Source: Chloroflexota bacterium (GTDB lineage: Bacteria; Chloroflexota; UBA11872; VXOZ01). From it: a stretch of 64,000 bases of DNA. Positions 42,146 through 50,353 of this stretch are shown piece by piece (the stretch's first letter is position 1; every line of letters starts with the position of its first letter). A program made the position numbers and the translations under genes. The stretch is from the NCBI GenBank assembly GCA_012270555.1, contig JAAXIC010000018.1:62001-126000 (forward strand). Direction: 5' to 3'. The notes under the pieces are model-generated. The model was not told the origin of the DNA and did not search any database. It saw nothing but the letters and a program-made list of their open reading frames with translations.

Positions 42146-43180
42146 CTAGCCGCCGCTACTCTGCTCACCACCGGAGCCATGCTCCTCGCCGCCGGCTCCC
42201 TCGCCGCCGCCGCCTTCACCGCCTTCTGCTCCTGTGTGAGGTGCAGGGCCGGTACCGCCGCAGTCGAACACTTCCATGTGAATGACGTAGCCGTCGAAGG
42301 CAACTCCCGCGAGCTTCGGTTCACTCGCAACCGCGATGCTGGAGGTTGCTTGCTGACCGGGGCTCAGATGCCCCAGCACGTCGGGGCCCAGTTCGCCCAC
42401 GGTCTGCGTTCCCGACTTCAGGTGAGGTTCGGACTGCACGTAGCAAAGCACCTGCTGCGTTGTGTTCTGCACCGTGTAGTGGATGGTGCGGGTTGCCGCA
42501 TCGTACCGCGCGGAGATTGCCAGTCCGCCGAGATTGCCATCCCACGTCTGATCGAGTGGGGTGACGGGGCTGGACATGGCGGCCTCCATTGCGGCTTCGT
42601 TGCTGCTCTCCTTGCCTTCGGGACCGTCCGGACCGCTCTCGCCGCCGCCTTCGCCGCCAGAGCCTTCACCACCGCTGCCAACCTCGGCATGAGCGACCCA
42701 GCTCGTGAACGCCGCGGCCGTCGCGGGCAGGATTACGTCTACTTTCTCACCCGGGCCCAGGTCGATGGGAATGGTAGGCCCAAGTTCCGCCCCGTTCGAG
42801 AGATGCACTTCAATCCGCACCTGCTGCAAGACGTTGTTGGTCGTGTTCTCCACGGTGCCCTTGAAGGCATTGCTGCCTGCGTCGTAGCTCAGGATCAAGC
42901 GAGCGCCGCTGCGCACCATGTCGAAAGTCTCATCGGGCGCCAGTTGATTGGCGGCTGCTTCTTCACCGCCGCCGGAGCCTTCGCCCCCGCTGCCTTCAGA
43001 TCCTTCTCCTCCCCTGTGCTCACCTCCGGATTCGCCGCTTCCCTCGGACACTGTGCCGGTACCCTGGTCGTCGAGGAGCCCGCTGATGGGCCCACAGCCG
43101 GCCAGTGTTCCTGCGCCGAGCAGGGCCGCCACAAGCGGCCCCGCCAGCAATGTCCTCTTCGTCAACTTCTTGCCAATCAT
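42146..43180 (-). CDS. Gly/Glu/Ser-rich surface lipoprotein with two FxLYD-like domains
   Basis: A 344-residue lipoprotein (lipobox LAGC, Cys29). Low-complexity Gly-Glu-Ser segments (residues about 45-78, 180-205 and at the C-terminus) separate two homologous domains of about 90 residues. Each has a similar core: LSYDAGSNAFKGTVENTTNNVL then VEVHLSNG-like in the first, ARYDAATRTIHYTVQNTTQQVL and GELGPDVLGHLSPGQ in the second, which resembles the FxLYD/DUF3426 type of beta-sandwich (a surface interaction fold). The start with AAAGGAG eight bases upstream is strong. Its ORF heads the cluster that continues into the response regulator and kinase genes, so the protein may be the ligand-binding partner of that system. 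Confidence 0.82.
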   Translation of the reverse strand: MIGKKLTKRTLLAGPLVAALLGAGTLAGCGPISGLLDDQGTGTVSEGSGESGGEHRGGEGSEGSGGEGSGGGEEAAANQLAPDETFDMVRSGARLILSYDAGSNAFKGTVENTTNNVLQQVRIEVHLSNGAELGPTIPIDLGPGEKVDVILPATAAAFTSWVAHAEVGSGGEGSGGEGGGESGPDGPEGKESSNEAAMEAAMSSPVTPLDQTWDGNLGGLAISARYDAATRTIHYTVQNTTQQVLCYVQSEPHLKSGTQTVGELGPDVLGHLSPGQQATSSIAVASEPKLAGVAFDGYVIHMEVFDCGGTGPAPHTGAEGGEGGGGEGAGGEEHGSGGEQSSGG

Positions 43181-43315
43181 CTCTCCACTCCTTTCGTGAA
43201 GTGCTTGTATTACCACTCACGATAGAGAGCAAATGTCGCAGAATTATGTCACGGTTAGCCAGAATCTATTTATCTGGGGAAATCCAAAACTCGCAGAATA
43301 AATGACCGGAAAGGG

Positions 43316-43351
43316 CAAAAAACGTAGGGGCACGATATATCGTGCCCCTAC
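43316..43351 (-). terminator. 28-bp palindrome acting as intrinsic terminator, copy 3
   Basis: The perfect GTAGGGGCACGAT/ATCGTGCCCCTAC palindrome (43324-43351) is followed on the minus strand by GTTTTTTGCCC, a six-T run. It lies 85 bases behind the stop of the solute-binding protein gene ending at 43436. Confidence 0.75.
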
Positions 43352-43435
43352 CAGGATTCATACCTTCTGGATTGCGGACAATCGTCCGCGCAGGTACGCT
43401 GCCAACATTCAGCGATCAGATGCGGTTACGCGCTT

Positions 43436-44791
43436 CTACCGTAAGCAGCCGCCCGTGTTTATCCAGCCCTGCACTTGCTCCTGGGTCTTCGCCATGCCAT
43501 CTGCGACGGAAAGCGACCCCTCCACCATGGCGCTCCACGTTGCGCGCCACGCGGCGTAGAATTCCCTTTGCTGCAGCAACTGTGGTTCCGGCCTTCCCTC
43601 TTGCAACATCTGGGTGTAGACATCGGGGTTCTCAAATGGATACAGAGTCTGAGGCTTCAGATGCTTGTTGGCGTTAAAGCGGCCCTGGCCGAAGACAGCG
43701 AATTGCGGTTGAGCCGCGGCGCTCACTGTGTACTTGAGGAAAGCCCAGCCGCCCTCGTCGTTCTTGGCGCGGTTGCCGAGGAGGAGAGCGCTCGGCGTCA
43801 TCACGGTGCCGCGGTCGCCGTTGGGTCCCTGCGGCCGGGGGGCCATGCCAATGCTGAAGAGGTCGCGCGCCGCAATCCCCTGGTCGAACTGGCGCACGAC
43901 GTCCGGCGCGCGCTCGACCATGCCTTGCGTACCGTAAAGGAAGTTGCCGCCGATGACGTTGTGCTTGGCAAAGAGATCAACGCAGAACTGCACCGCGTCG
44001 GCGAACTCCGGGGAGTTAATCGTGGCTTGCGTGCAGCCTTCATCCCACAGGTCTGCGCCCCACGCCCAGGCGTAGTACGGCAGAAACGACGTGAACATGG
44101 GAAAGACTTGCAAGCCGCCAAATGTGATGTTATCCCCTGCGCGCTTGGTGAGCTTTACGGCGGCAGCCAGCACGGCCTCCCACGTCCAATTGCCTGCGGC
44201 TTCCAGCGCCGCAGGCGTCTGCAGACCGGCCTCCCCGAACTTGCCGGCATTGAACCAGATCGGATGCGCGGCAAGCTGCCAGGCGAGGCCGTAGTCAAGG
44301 CCTTTGTGGGTGAGGACGCCGAAGTCATGGAAGTCGTCCGGTGAGACATCTGTGTCTGTCGTCAGGAAGGGATTAATCGACTGAACGATGCCGGCGTCCA
44401 CAAACAGCCCCAGCCAGTCAATGAAGCCGTAGATAGCATCGAAGGTGAAGCCGGCAGCCATGAACGTCAAAGCCCTGGAAGTAACACTACCGAACGAAGC
44501 ATCATTGATTTCCAGCTTGAATGCAGGGTGCTGGGCTTCGAAGTCGGCGAAAACGGTGTGCCACGAGTTGATCCACGCCGGATCTTGTCCCCGCAGTACC
44601 ATGAGCGCGCTGACGACGGTGGCTTTCCCGGTCTTTGGGGTTGCCACAGCCTCGGTCTCCGCTTGCGGCGCATCCTCGGCTTCCGGCGAAGTGGGCGTCT
44701 CACCGCAGGCTGCCAATGCGAGCACGCTCGCGGCGCTCATCGCTTTGTTGAATAGAAACCGGCGGGTCATTCGTCTCCGGTTGTTTGCCAA
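43436..44791 (-). CDS. ABC-type solute-binding protein, Tat lipoprotein, pair 2 copy 2
   Basis: The 451-residue protein has a twin-arginine signal MTRRFLF, lipobox LAAC (Cys29), a Glu/Ala/Pro linker and the family 1 fold (VVSALMVLRGQDPAWINSWH, WGADLWDEGCTQATI, WAFLKYTVSAA). TTG is used because AGGAG lies eight bases upstream of it; an ATG seven codons later would lose the Arg-rich start. It is related to the neighbour at 45173 with the same order of landmarks but is more diverged (roughly 60 percent by eye). It keeps the same promoter layout and the same terminator type. No transporter gene is adjacent. Confidence 0.92.
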   Translation of the reverse strand: MANNRRRMTRRFLFNKAMSAASVLALAACGETPTSPEAEDAPQAETEAVATPKTGKATVVSALMVLRGQDPAWINSWHTVFADFEAQHPAFKLEINDASFGSVTSRALTFMAAGFTFDAIYGFIDWLGLFVDAGIVQSINPFLTTDTDVSPDDFHDFGVLTHKGLDYGLAWQLAAHPIWFNAGKFGEAGLQTPAALEAAGNWTWEAVLAAAVKLTKRAGDNITFGGLQVFPMFTSFLPYYAWAWGADLWDEGCTQATINSPEFADAVQFCVDLFAKHNVIGGNFLYGTQGMVERAPDVVRQFDQGIAARDLFSIGMAPRPQGPNGDRGTVMTPSALLLGNRAKNDEGGWAFLKYTVSAAAQPQFAVFGQGRFNANKHLKPQTLYPFENPDVYTQMLQEGRPEPQLLQQREFYAAWRATWSAMVEGSLSVADGMAKTQEQVQGWINTGGCLR

Positions 44792-44834
44792 CTTTGTATC
44801 TCCTAGTCGGACGAAATGACTGCTACTGCGTTTG

Positions 44835-44864
44835 AGTATGGTGTCATAGGAGAGGGATGGTCAA
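44835..44864 (-). promoter_or_regulatory. Putative promoter of solute-binding protein pair 2 copy 2
   Basis: On the minus strand TTGACC (44859-44864) is followed after 18 bases by CATACT (44835-44840). The same TTGAC, 18-base spacing and CATACT occur before the sister gene (46575-46604), so the promoter was duplicated with the gene. Confidence 0.6.
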
Positions 44865-45081
44865 ACAATCCAGGCAGCGCGCATACCGGTCGCGCTTCGT
44901 CGGAAGTGCGTCACTTGTTTGTTCAAGCCGGCGTGTAAGACAACGAATGTGAGAGGGTAGCGCGAAGGATGCGCAGTCCGTCATTCCCGCGAAAGCGGGA
45001 ATCCATCTTCGTCATTGCCATCGGTCTAAGCACATCTGCTTGACAGAGAGTTGCATGAGTAACTTTGGGGGAGAGAAGCGG

Positions 45082-45117
45082 AAAAACACGTAGGGGCACG
45101 ATATATCGTGCCCCTAC
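45082..45117 (-). terminator. 28-bp palindrome acting as intrinsic terminator, copy 4
   Basis: The perfect palindrome (45090-45117) is followed on the minus strand by GTGTTTTTCCG, a five-T run. It lies 56 bases behind the stop of the solute-binding protein gene ending at 45173 and matches copy 3 in design. Confidence 0.75.
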
Positions 45118-45172
45118 GGCGTTCGCTAAGATACGCAGCGCCAACTCAACGATGCGATATGTCTGTGCACTC

Positions 45173-46531
45173 TTACCGCAGGCAGCCGCCCTCGTTGATC
45201 CAGCCCTGCACCTGCTCTTGGGTCTTCGCCATACCCTCGGCAACCGTGAGCGAGCCTTCCACCATTGCGTCCCAGGTGGCGCGCCATTCGGTGTTGAAGT
45301 CACCTTGCTTCAGCAGTTGCGGCACCGGGCGGCCCTCGGCCGCCATTCGCTTGTAGACTTCGGGGTCTTCATACGGGAAGAGCGTCAGCGGCTCCAGGTG
45401 TTTGTTGGCCGTGAAGCGGCCCTGACCGGTGGCAGCCACCTCCGGCAAGGCATCGGCGCTCACCGTGTACTTGAGGAAGGCCCAGCCGCCCTCGGGGTTC
45501 TTGGCGCCTTCGCCGATGAAGATGCCGATAGGCGTCATGACGGTTGCGCTGTCGCCGTTCGGTCCCTTGGGTCGTCCCGCCATGCCGATCTCGAAGAGAT
45601 CGTTGGCGGTGATCCGCTCTTCGAACTGGCGCACGCCGCCGGTGGCGCGCTCGAACATGCCCTGGGTGCCCTCGAGGAAATTGCCGCCGATAACCTTGTG
45701 CTTGGCAAAGAGGTCCACGCAGAATTGCACGGCGTCAGCAAACTCAGGGGTGTTGAAGGTAGCCTGCGTGCACCCCTCATTCCATAGGTCCGCGCCCCAC
45801 GCCCAGGCATAATAGGGCAGGTAGGATGTGTGCGTGGGATAGATGCGCAGGCCGCCGAATGTGATCTCATCGCCCTCACGCACGGTGAGTCTGGTTGCGG
45901 CCTCCAGCACGGCCTCCCACGTCCAATTGCCTTCGGCTTCAAGCTCAGCCGGGGTCTTCAAGCCGGCCTCGACGAACTTGTCGTTATTGGACCAAATGGG
46001 GTGCGCGGTGAGCAGCCAGGCGAGACCGTACGCCACGCCCTTGTACTTGAGGATGCCGGACTCATAGAAGTCATCCACGGTCACCTCAGTGTCTTTCGCC
46101 AGCAATGGCGTGACCGGCTGGATTATCCCGCCATCGACAAACGGCCCCAGCCATCCGAAGTAGCCATAGATGTCGTCAAACGAGATACCGGCCGCCAGGG
46201 CGGCGCCCGCTTTGGTCGTGACTTCCCCAAACGTGGAGTCGGTGATTTCCATTGTGTATTCGGGGTTTGCGGCCTCGAAGTTGGCGAAGATGGTATTCCA
46301 GGAGTTGATCCACGTCTCGTTCTGTCCCTGCAGCACCATTAGCGCGCTGACAACGGTTGGCTCCATCGCCTGGGGCGCTTCTTCCGCCTTGGACTCTTCT
46401 TCTGCGGGGGCTTCGCCTGCCTCGGGCATTACGGTGGCGGTGCCGCACGCCGCCAGAGCCAGCAGGCCTGCCCCACCCACGGCTCCCTTCAACAGGAATC
46501 GGCGTGTCATTCGACTGCGTTCGCCTTGCAT
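45173..46531 (-). CDS. ABC-type solute-binding protein, Tat lipoprotein, pair 2 copy 1
   Basis: The 452-residue protein has a twin-arginine signal TRRFLLKG, lipobox LAAC (Cys29), an acidic linker and the family 1 fold (VVSALMVLQGQNETWINSWN, WGADLWNEGCTQATF, EGGWAFLKYTVSAD). AGGAGG upstream of ATG 46531 fixes the start against a longer frame. It is the upstream member of the pair with the gene at 43436. The C-terminal GGCLR ends both proteins, so a C-terminal Cys may pair with an internal one. No permease or ATPase gene is beside it; the ligand is unknown. Confidence 0.93.
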   Translation of the reverse strand: MQGERSRMTRRFLLKGAVGGAGLLALAACGTATVMPEAGEAPAEEESKAEEAPQAMEPTVVSALMVLQGQNETWINSWNTIFANFEAANPEYTMEITDSTFGEVTTKAGAALAAGISFDDIYGYFGWLGPFVDGGIIQPVTPLLAKDTEVTVDDFYESGILKYKGVAYGLAWLLTAHPIWSNNDKFVEAGLKTPAELEAEGNWTWEAVLEAATRLTVREGDEITFGGLRIYPTHTSYLPYYAWAWGADLWNEGCTQATFNTPEFADAVQFCVDLFAKHKVIGGNFLEGTQGMFERATGGVRQFEERITANDLFEIGMAGRPKGPNGDSATVMTPIGIFIGEGAKNPEGGWAFLKYTVSADALPEVAATGQGRFTANKHLEPLTLFPYEDPEVYKRMAAEGRPVPQLLKQGDFNTEWRATWDAMVEGSLTVAEGMAKTQEQVQGWINEGGCLR

Positions 46532-46574
46532 CGCTCTTCCTCCTATGTGCATGACAGTACTGTTACTGGCATCA

Positions 46575-46604
46575 AGTATGGTATCGGATAAGCGAATATG
46601 TCAA
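46575..46604 (-). promoter_or_regulatory. Putative promoter of solute-binding protein pair 2 copy 1
   Basis: On the minus strand TTGACA (46599-46604), 18-base spacing and CATACT (46575-46580), about 45 bases upstream of the start. The layout is the same as that of the sister gene. Confidence 0.65.
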
Positions 46605-46748
46605 GCGACTAAGGTGATCATTCATCAAGGAATGGATCACTGATGAACCGTCATTCCCGGGCAAGCTCGCACCCTTACGGGGGCGCGGAATCCAACTTCG
46701 GTGGGCGCGTTCTGGCATGAGAGCGGGGCAGTCTTGCCGCGCCAAACG

Positions 46749-46776
46749 GTAGGGGCACGATATATCGTGCCCCTAC
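46749..46776. repeat. 28-bp perfect palindrome, copy 5
   Basis: GTAGGGGCACGAT and its exact complement, identical to copies 3 and 4. It lies upstream of the promoter of the solute-binding protein gene that starts at 46531, in the spacer before the plus-strand oxidoreductase. A three-T run on the minus side is too short to make a terminator. The same spacer has a degraded ATTCCCGG REP motif (46650) and a GTTGCAAACCTGCGCTACCGG string (46795). Confidence 0.85.
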
Positions 46777-46990
46777 GCGGTGCTTGCGCACGTTGCAAAC
46801 CTGCGCTACCGGAAAAGTTGACCCGGTGGCACGTGAGTCTACCGGTGAATGAGCTTCTTTGAGGAAGGGCTGTCGCTATGGTAGACTGCCGCTGCGCGCG
46901 CAGTACCAACCTTTCGAGGCGACGTGCATTTGTTCGCAAGCTGACTCGCATTCGGCAAAATCAATTCAGAGAATTCGAGGGAAGAGACTA

Positions 46991-48199
46991 ATGGCTTGGG
47001 ACGGTAAAGTACCCGTACTTCTCATCGGCGGCGGCATGATCAGCCAGGACGTGATCATTCCGACGCTCTTCCAAGAACAAGACCGCGGCGTGGTGGGTGA
47101 GGTGAGCATCGCCTCGCGGCGGGCGAGCACCCTTAGCAAAGTCCGTGAGTTATTTCCCGACTACACGTTTCGGGGCTATCCCGACCCGGATACGACTGAT
47201 CCCGAGGCTTCTTTCCCCGATTCCTATAGGGCGGCTCTGGACGATCTCGATCCTCACGGCGTCGTCATGGTGGCGACGCCGGACCATCTCCATACCGAGA
47301 TGATCCTGGCGGCTATCGAACGAGGACACCACGTGGTGGTGCAGAAGCCGCTCTGCTTGAAGGTGTCAGACGTCTATACGATCCTGACTGCCGCCGAGAA
47401 TAAGGGCATCTACGTCTATACCGACTATCACAAACGCCACGACCGCGCTATCCGCGCCGCCCAGCGGTACTACCGTCAGGGACACCTGGGCGAGATGCTT
47501 CACGGCCACGCCTGGATCGAGGAGCGGCGCGAAATGCCGCTGGATATTTTCTCCCTGTGGGCCGAGGAAAGCTCTCCCTTTGAATACATTGGCGTCCACT
47601 ACGCCGATGCCTACTACTTCATCACCGGTCTCAAGCCCAAGCGGGTGTGGGGTTACGGCCAGAAGAAATTCCTGCCGACGCAGGGCCAGGACGCCTATGA
47701 CGCCGTGCAGGGCGTGATCGAGTGGGCCGACGGCTCCGTGCTGTGGGTGCAGACCTCATGGGTGTGCGCCGAGGCGAATAGCGCGCTCACGAACCAGGGC
47801 ATGCAACTTTCCGGTACGCAGGGCGAATACTGGGCCGACCACAAGGACCGCAAGCTGCACTTTGTCACGCAGGACAAGGGCTTCGAGCACTTCAACCCCA
47901 ACTTCTTCAAGCACTATGACCCGTGGGACGGCGAGGGCACCGAGTACGTGGGCTACGGCTACGATAGCGTGATGCAGGGCGTCCACGACGCGCGGCGCAT
48001 TCTGCGCGAGACCGAAGGCATGGACGCGGACCGGGCGTTGCAGGCGCGCCGCGACATGCTCGCCGAATTTGCCAAGTCGCGGCCTCTACCGCAGCAGGCT
48101 GTGGTTGGCACCGCTATCGCCGAGGCCGTGCGCCTGAGCATCGACCACAATAACCGGGCGGTGGCATTCGATGAGCTTCTCTATCCTGTATTAGCATAG
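46991..48199 (+). CDS. Gfo/Idh/MocA-family oxidoreductase
   Basis: The 402-residue protein has an N-terminal NAD(P)-binding fold (VPVLLIGGGMISQDVIIPTLF), VVMVATPDHLHTEMILAAIERGHHVVV, and the family's key segment as Q118-K119-P120 in VQKPLCLK, where the usual Glu is Gln. The C-terminal beta-sheet domain has YTDYHKRHDRAIRAA and FEYIGVHYADAYYFITG. Such enzymes oxidise or isomerise sugars and inositols. GAGGGAAG precedes the ATG. It is next to four SBP genes, so it may act on the imported solute. Confidence 0.92.
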   Translation: MAWDGKVPVLLIGGGMISQDVIIPTLFQEQDRGVVGEVSIASRRASTLSKVRELFPDYTFRGYPDPDTTDPEASFPDSYRAALDDLDPHGVVMVATPDHLHTEMILAAIERGHHVVVQKPLCLKVSDVYTILTAAENKGIYVYTDYHKRHDRAIRAAQRYYRQGHLGEMLHGHAWIEERREMPLDIFSLWAEESSPFEYIGVHYADAYYFITGLKPKRVWGYGQKKFLPTQGQDAYDAVQGVIEWADGSVLWVQTSWVCAEANSALTNQGMQLSGTQGEYWADHKDRKLHFVTQDKGFEHFNPNFFKHYDPWDGEGTEYVGYGYDSVMQGVHDARRILRETEGMDADRALQARRDMLAEFAKSRPLPQQAVVGTAIAEAVRLSIDHNNRAVAFDELLYPVLA

Positions 48200-48280
48200 G
48201 AAATACCCGCCTGCGTCATGCCATGCGGGCTTGCCGGATATGCGCTCTCTAGTCGACTTCACTGCTGCCACAGGTGGAAG

Positions 48281-48466
48281 TCAGTCCTCTTTCTTGCTCG
48301 CTAGCAGGAAATACCCTTTCAGCAAGCCCTCGATGCGCGACACGCGATCGGATAGATCGAAGATGCGCGCTTCAACGCCAGAAATACGTGTCTCAAAGCG
48401 CCAGAAGAGCGCCGCAATCGCCATGACCGTGACGGCCAAAGAGACAATGAACTCGTAGCTCTCCAT
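48281..48466 (-). CDS. Tiny membrane protein with C-terminal coiled coil
   Basis: A 61-residue protein: one membrane helix (FIVSLAVTVMAIAALFWRF), then a short coiled coil (RISGVEARIFDLSDRVSRIEGLLKGYF) and a Lys/Glu tail. AGAGGAGAA upstream of the ATG makes it a convincing gene despite its size. It is of the same general kind as the mini coiled-coil protein at 14484, with domains in reverse order. Function unknown. Confidence 0.65.
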   Translation of the reverse strand: MESYEFIVSLAVTVMAIAALFWRFETRISGVEARIFDLSDRVSRIEGLLKGYFLLASKKED

Positions 48467-48578
48467 TCACGCAATTCTCCTCTGATCATTCCGTCTAGTT
48501 CAAGTTGCACACTTGGGCAACTTGATTATTGGTTTTAAGTTAACAATCAACATACGCGCAGTAGTTAGGAATCGCAAT

Positions 48579-49334
48579 ATGCCTTCCTTCCGCAATAGCA
48601 CAAAACAGCTAGCCGACGCTGGCGTAGACACTGCAATCATAAGCGTCGGGTCCACCGAGCAGTGTGGCCCTTGCTTGCCTCTGCATATTGATACCCTCGT
48701 TGCGGAGTATTTCGCGCGGGCGTTCGGCGAACGGCTCAACGCCTACGTGCTGCCGACCCTTCCGTTCAATACTGCTGAGGAGCACGCGTCGTTCACGGGC
48801 ACGGTCACGCTGCGCCCCAGCACCGTAATGCTCGTGCTGGAAGAAATCGTCGCCGGGCTGCGAGCGCAGGGCTTCCGCAAGCAGGTGCTCACGTGCGGGC
48901 ATGGTGGCTCGTACTGGCTTACGGCCTTTATCAAGCACATCAACCGGCAGTTTCCTGACACTGTGATCGCAAACGCCCATCAGGGCGGCGCTCGCGTCTG
49001 GGAAGAGGCGCGCAGGCAAGCCGGTCTTGGTGGCCGCGGCGAGGTGCACGGCGGCGCCGAGTCCCGTGCCCTGGCACTTTATCTCGCGCCGGACTGCGTG
49101 CTCCCCGGCACATTCGGAAGCGCCATACCGGAAGATGAACAGGCCTACATGGACTACATGACGTGGGAGAAGATTACGCCGGACGGCAGTTGGGGAGCGT
49201 ACGCTGAGAGCGACGCGGAGGTAGCCACCGCCGAGGCGGGTCGTACCCTTTTGGAGTATTTCGTGACGCACCAGGGCACGTGGCTGGCGGAGCATTTGGC
49301 AGGAGCTTGCGAGCGCAAAGGGATACCGGCATAG
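48579..49334 (+). CDS. Creatininase/MftE-family amidohydrolase with substituted metal ligands
   Basis: The 251-residue protein has the fold of the creatininase family (creatinine amidohydrolase, FAPy deformylase, MftE peptidase). The first metal loop is GSTEQCGPCLP, with Glu27 and Asp38 kept, but the two His of the canonical E-x-H-G-P-H-L-P are Cys29 and Cys32. The next motif is CGHGGSYW, where the family normally has NGHGGN, and HGGAESR replaces H-A-G-x-x-E-T-S. These changes are too coherent to be random damage; a different metal or a changed reaction is more likely. AGGA precedes the ATG. The gene stands alone. Confidence 0.85.
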   Translation: MPSFRNSTKQLADAGVDTAIISVGSTEQCGPCLPLHIDTLVAEYFARAFGERLNAYVLPTLPFNTAEEHASFTGTVTLRPSTVMLVLEEIVAGLRAQGFRKQVLTCGHGGSYWLTAFIKHINRQFPDTVIANAHQGGARVWEEARRQAGLGGRGEVHGGAESRALALYLAPDCVLPGTFGSAIPEDEQAYMDYMTWEKITPDGSWGAYAESDAEVATAEAGRTLLEYFVTHQGTWLAEHLAGACERKGIPA

Positions 49335-49457
49335 CCGCGCTGTGTCTGAGTGTTCAAGCAATCTGTGCTGCGGGTTTGAAAGCAGGGGATCCGTCCAATA
49401 ATTGTCCTTGACCGCAAGTGCGCCCCTACACCGGATAGGCCCCTGCTGCAGATGCGG

Positions 49458-50021
49458 TCATGCAGGCTGCACTATCGTCCTTGTGCCTTGTATGCGCGCA
49501 GCCAGAATGCCGGCCAGCAGGCCGAAGAGGTGGCCTTCCCAGGAGATATAGGAGGTGGTCGGCAGCACGCCCCACACGAGACCGCCGTAGAAGAAAAGGG
49601 TGACCAAAGCGATGAGAATCGACCCGAGACTGCGTTCGTACCAGCCCCGCGCCACCAGGTAACCAAAGAATCCAAAGATGAGACCGCTCGCGCCGATGTG
49701 GTAGGCCATGCGCCCAAAGAGCCACACCGCCGCCCCGCCGGTCAGAACGATAAAGAGCGACACGCCGAGAAACGCCCGCCTGCCCTGTAGGCAAACGAGT
49801 CCGCCGAGCACCAGAAACGGCAACGTGTTCACCAGCAGGTGGCTGAGATTGGCGTGGAGGAACGGGCTCAATGGAATACCGCGCAGGCCGATCAGGGTGC
49901 GCGGCAAGATGCCCCAGGTGTTGAGGTGGTGCTCGGTAATCAGGTTCACTACCGCAACGGCCCAGAGCAGGGCCACGGCTGCGAGTACGAGGAGGAGGTT
50001 GGACTTGAGCTTTGCAACCAT
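49458..50021 (-). CDS. Rhomboid-family intramembrane serine protease
   Basis: The 187-residue six-helix protein carries the rhomboid signature: HANLSHLLVNTLPF (oxyanion-site region), catalytic Ser112 in GASGLIFG and His164 in WEGHLFGLLAG, separated by three predicted membrane helices. It cleaves single-pass membrane proteins inside the bilayer. GASGLIFG and GHLFGL are fully conserved. Reading through the gene, both strands are open, but only this one gives the rhomboid fold. It is single and not in an operon with its neighbours. Confidence 0.93.
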   Translation of the reverse strand: MVAKLKSNLLLVLAAVALLWAVAVVNLITEHHLNTWGILPRTLIGLRGIPLSPFLHANLSHLLVNTLPFLVLGGLVCLQGRRAFLGVSLFIVLTGGAAVWLFGRMAYHIGASGLIFGFFGYLVARGWYERSLGSILIALVTLFFYGGLVWGVLPTTSYISWEGHLFGLLAGILAARIQGTRTIVQPA

Positions 50022-50142
50022 GAGGATTCATACCCGCCGGGCACTTTGCTCCGGATCCAATGCTTGTCTGTGTGGCAGTATGCGCCGGGCTGGATACTTT
50101 TAGAAAGGCAAGGAAACAGCATTACTGCGCGGCGACCGTTCA

Positions 50143-50337
50143 TGCTTCGACAGGGGCTCCGCGCAGCCCTCAGCACGAACGGTTGCTGTTTACCCTTTCT
50201 GCTCGGGCCGGATTGGCTAGCGTAAACGAATTGGGGTTGAACGTGAATGCTCTGAAGGGATCCGCTCATACGGATAGGGTTTTGCTTCTTGCAAAAGTGA
50301 CCGTTCGCCCTGAGCCTGTCGAAGGGTGAACGGTCAC
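50143..50337. repeat. CTTCGACAGG-family repeat region with a strong hairpin
   Basis: Two inverted segments of the CTTCGACAGGCTCAGGGCGA family frame this region: CTTCGACAGGGGCTCCGCGC, then AGCACGAACGG on the left, and GTGACCGTTCGCCCT (50297-50311) paired with AGGGTGAACGGTCAC (50323-50337) on the right. The right-hand stem has one mismatch in 15 pairs and lies 17 bases behind the stop of the oxidoreductase gene at 50354, so it can end or protect that transcript. Confidence 0.6.
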
Positions 50338-50353
50338 TCAAGTCGCACGCCTG

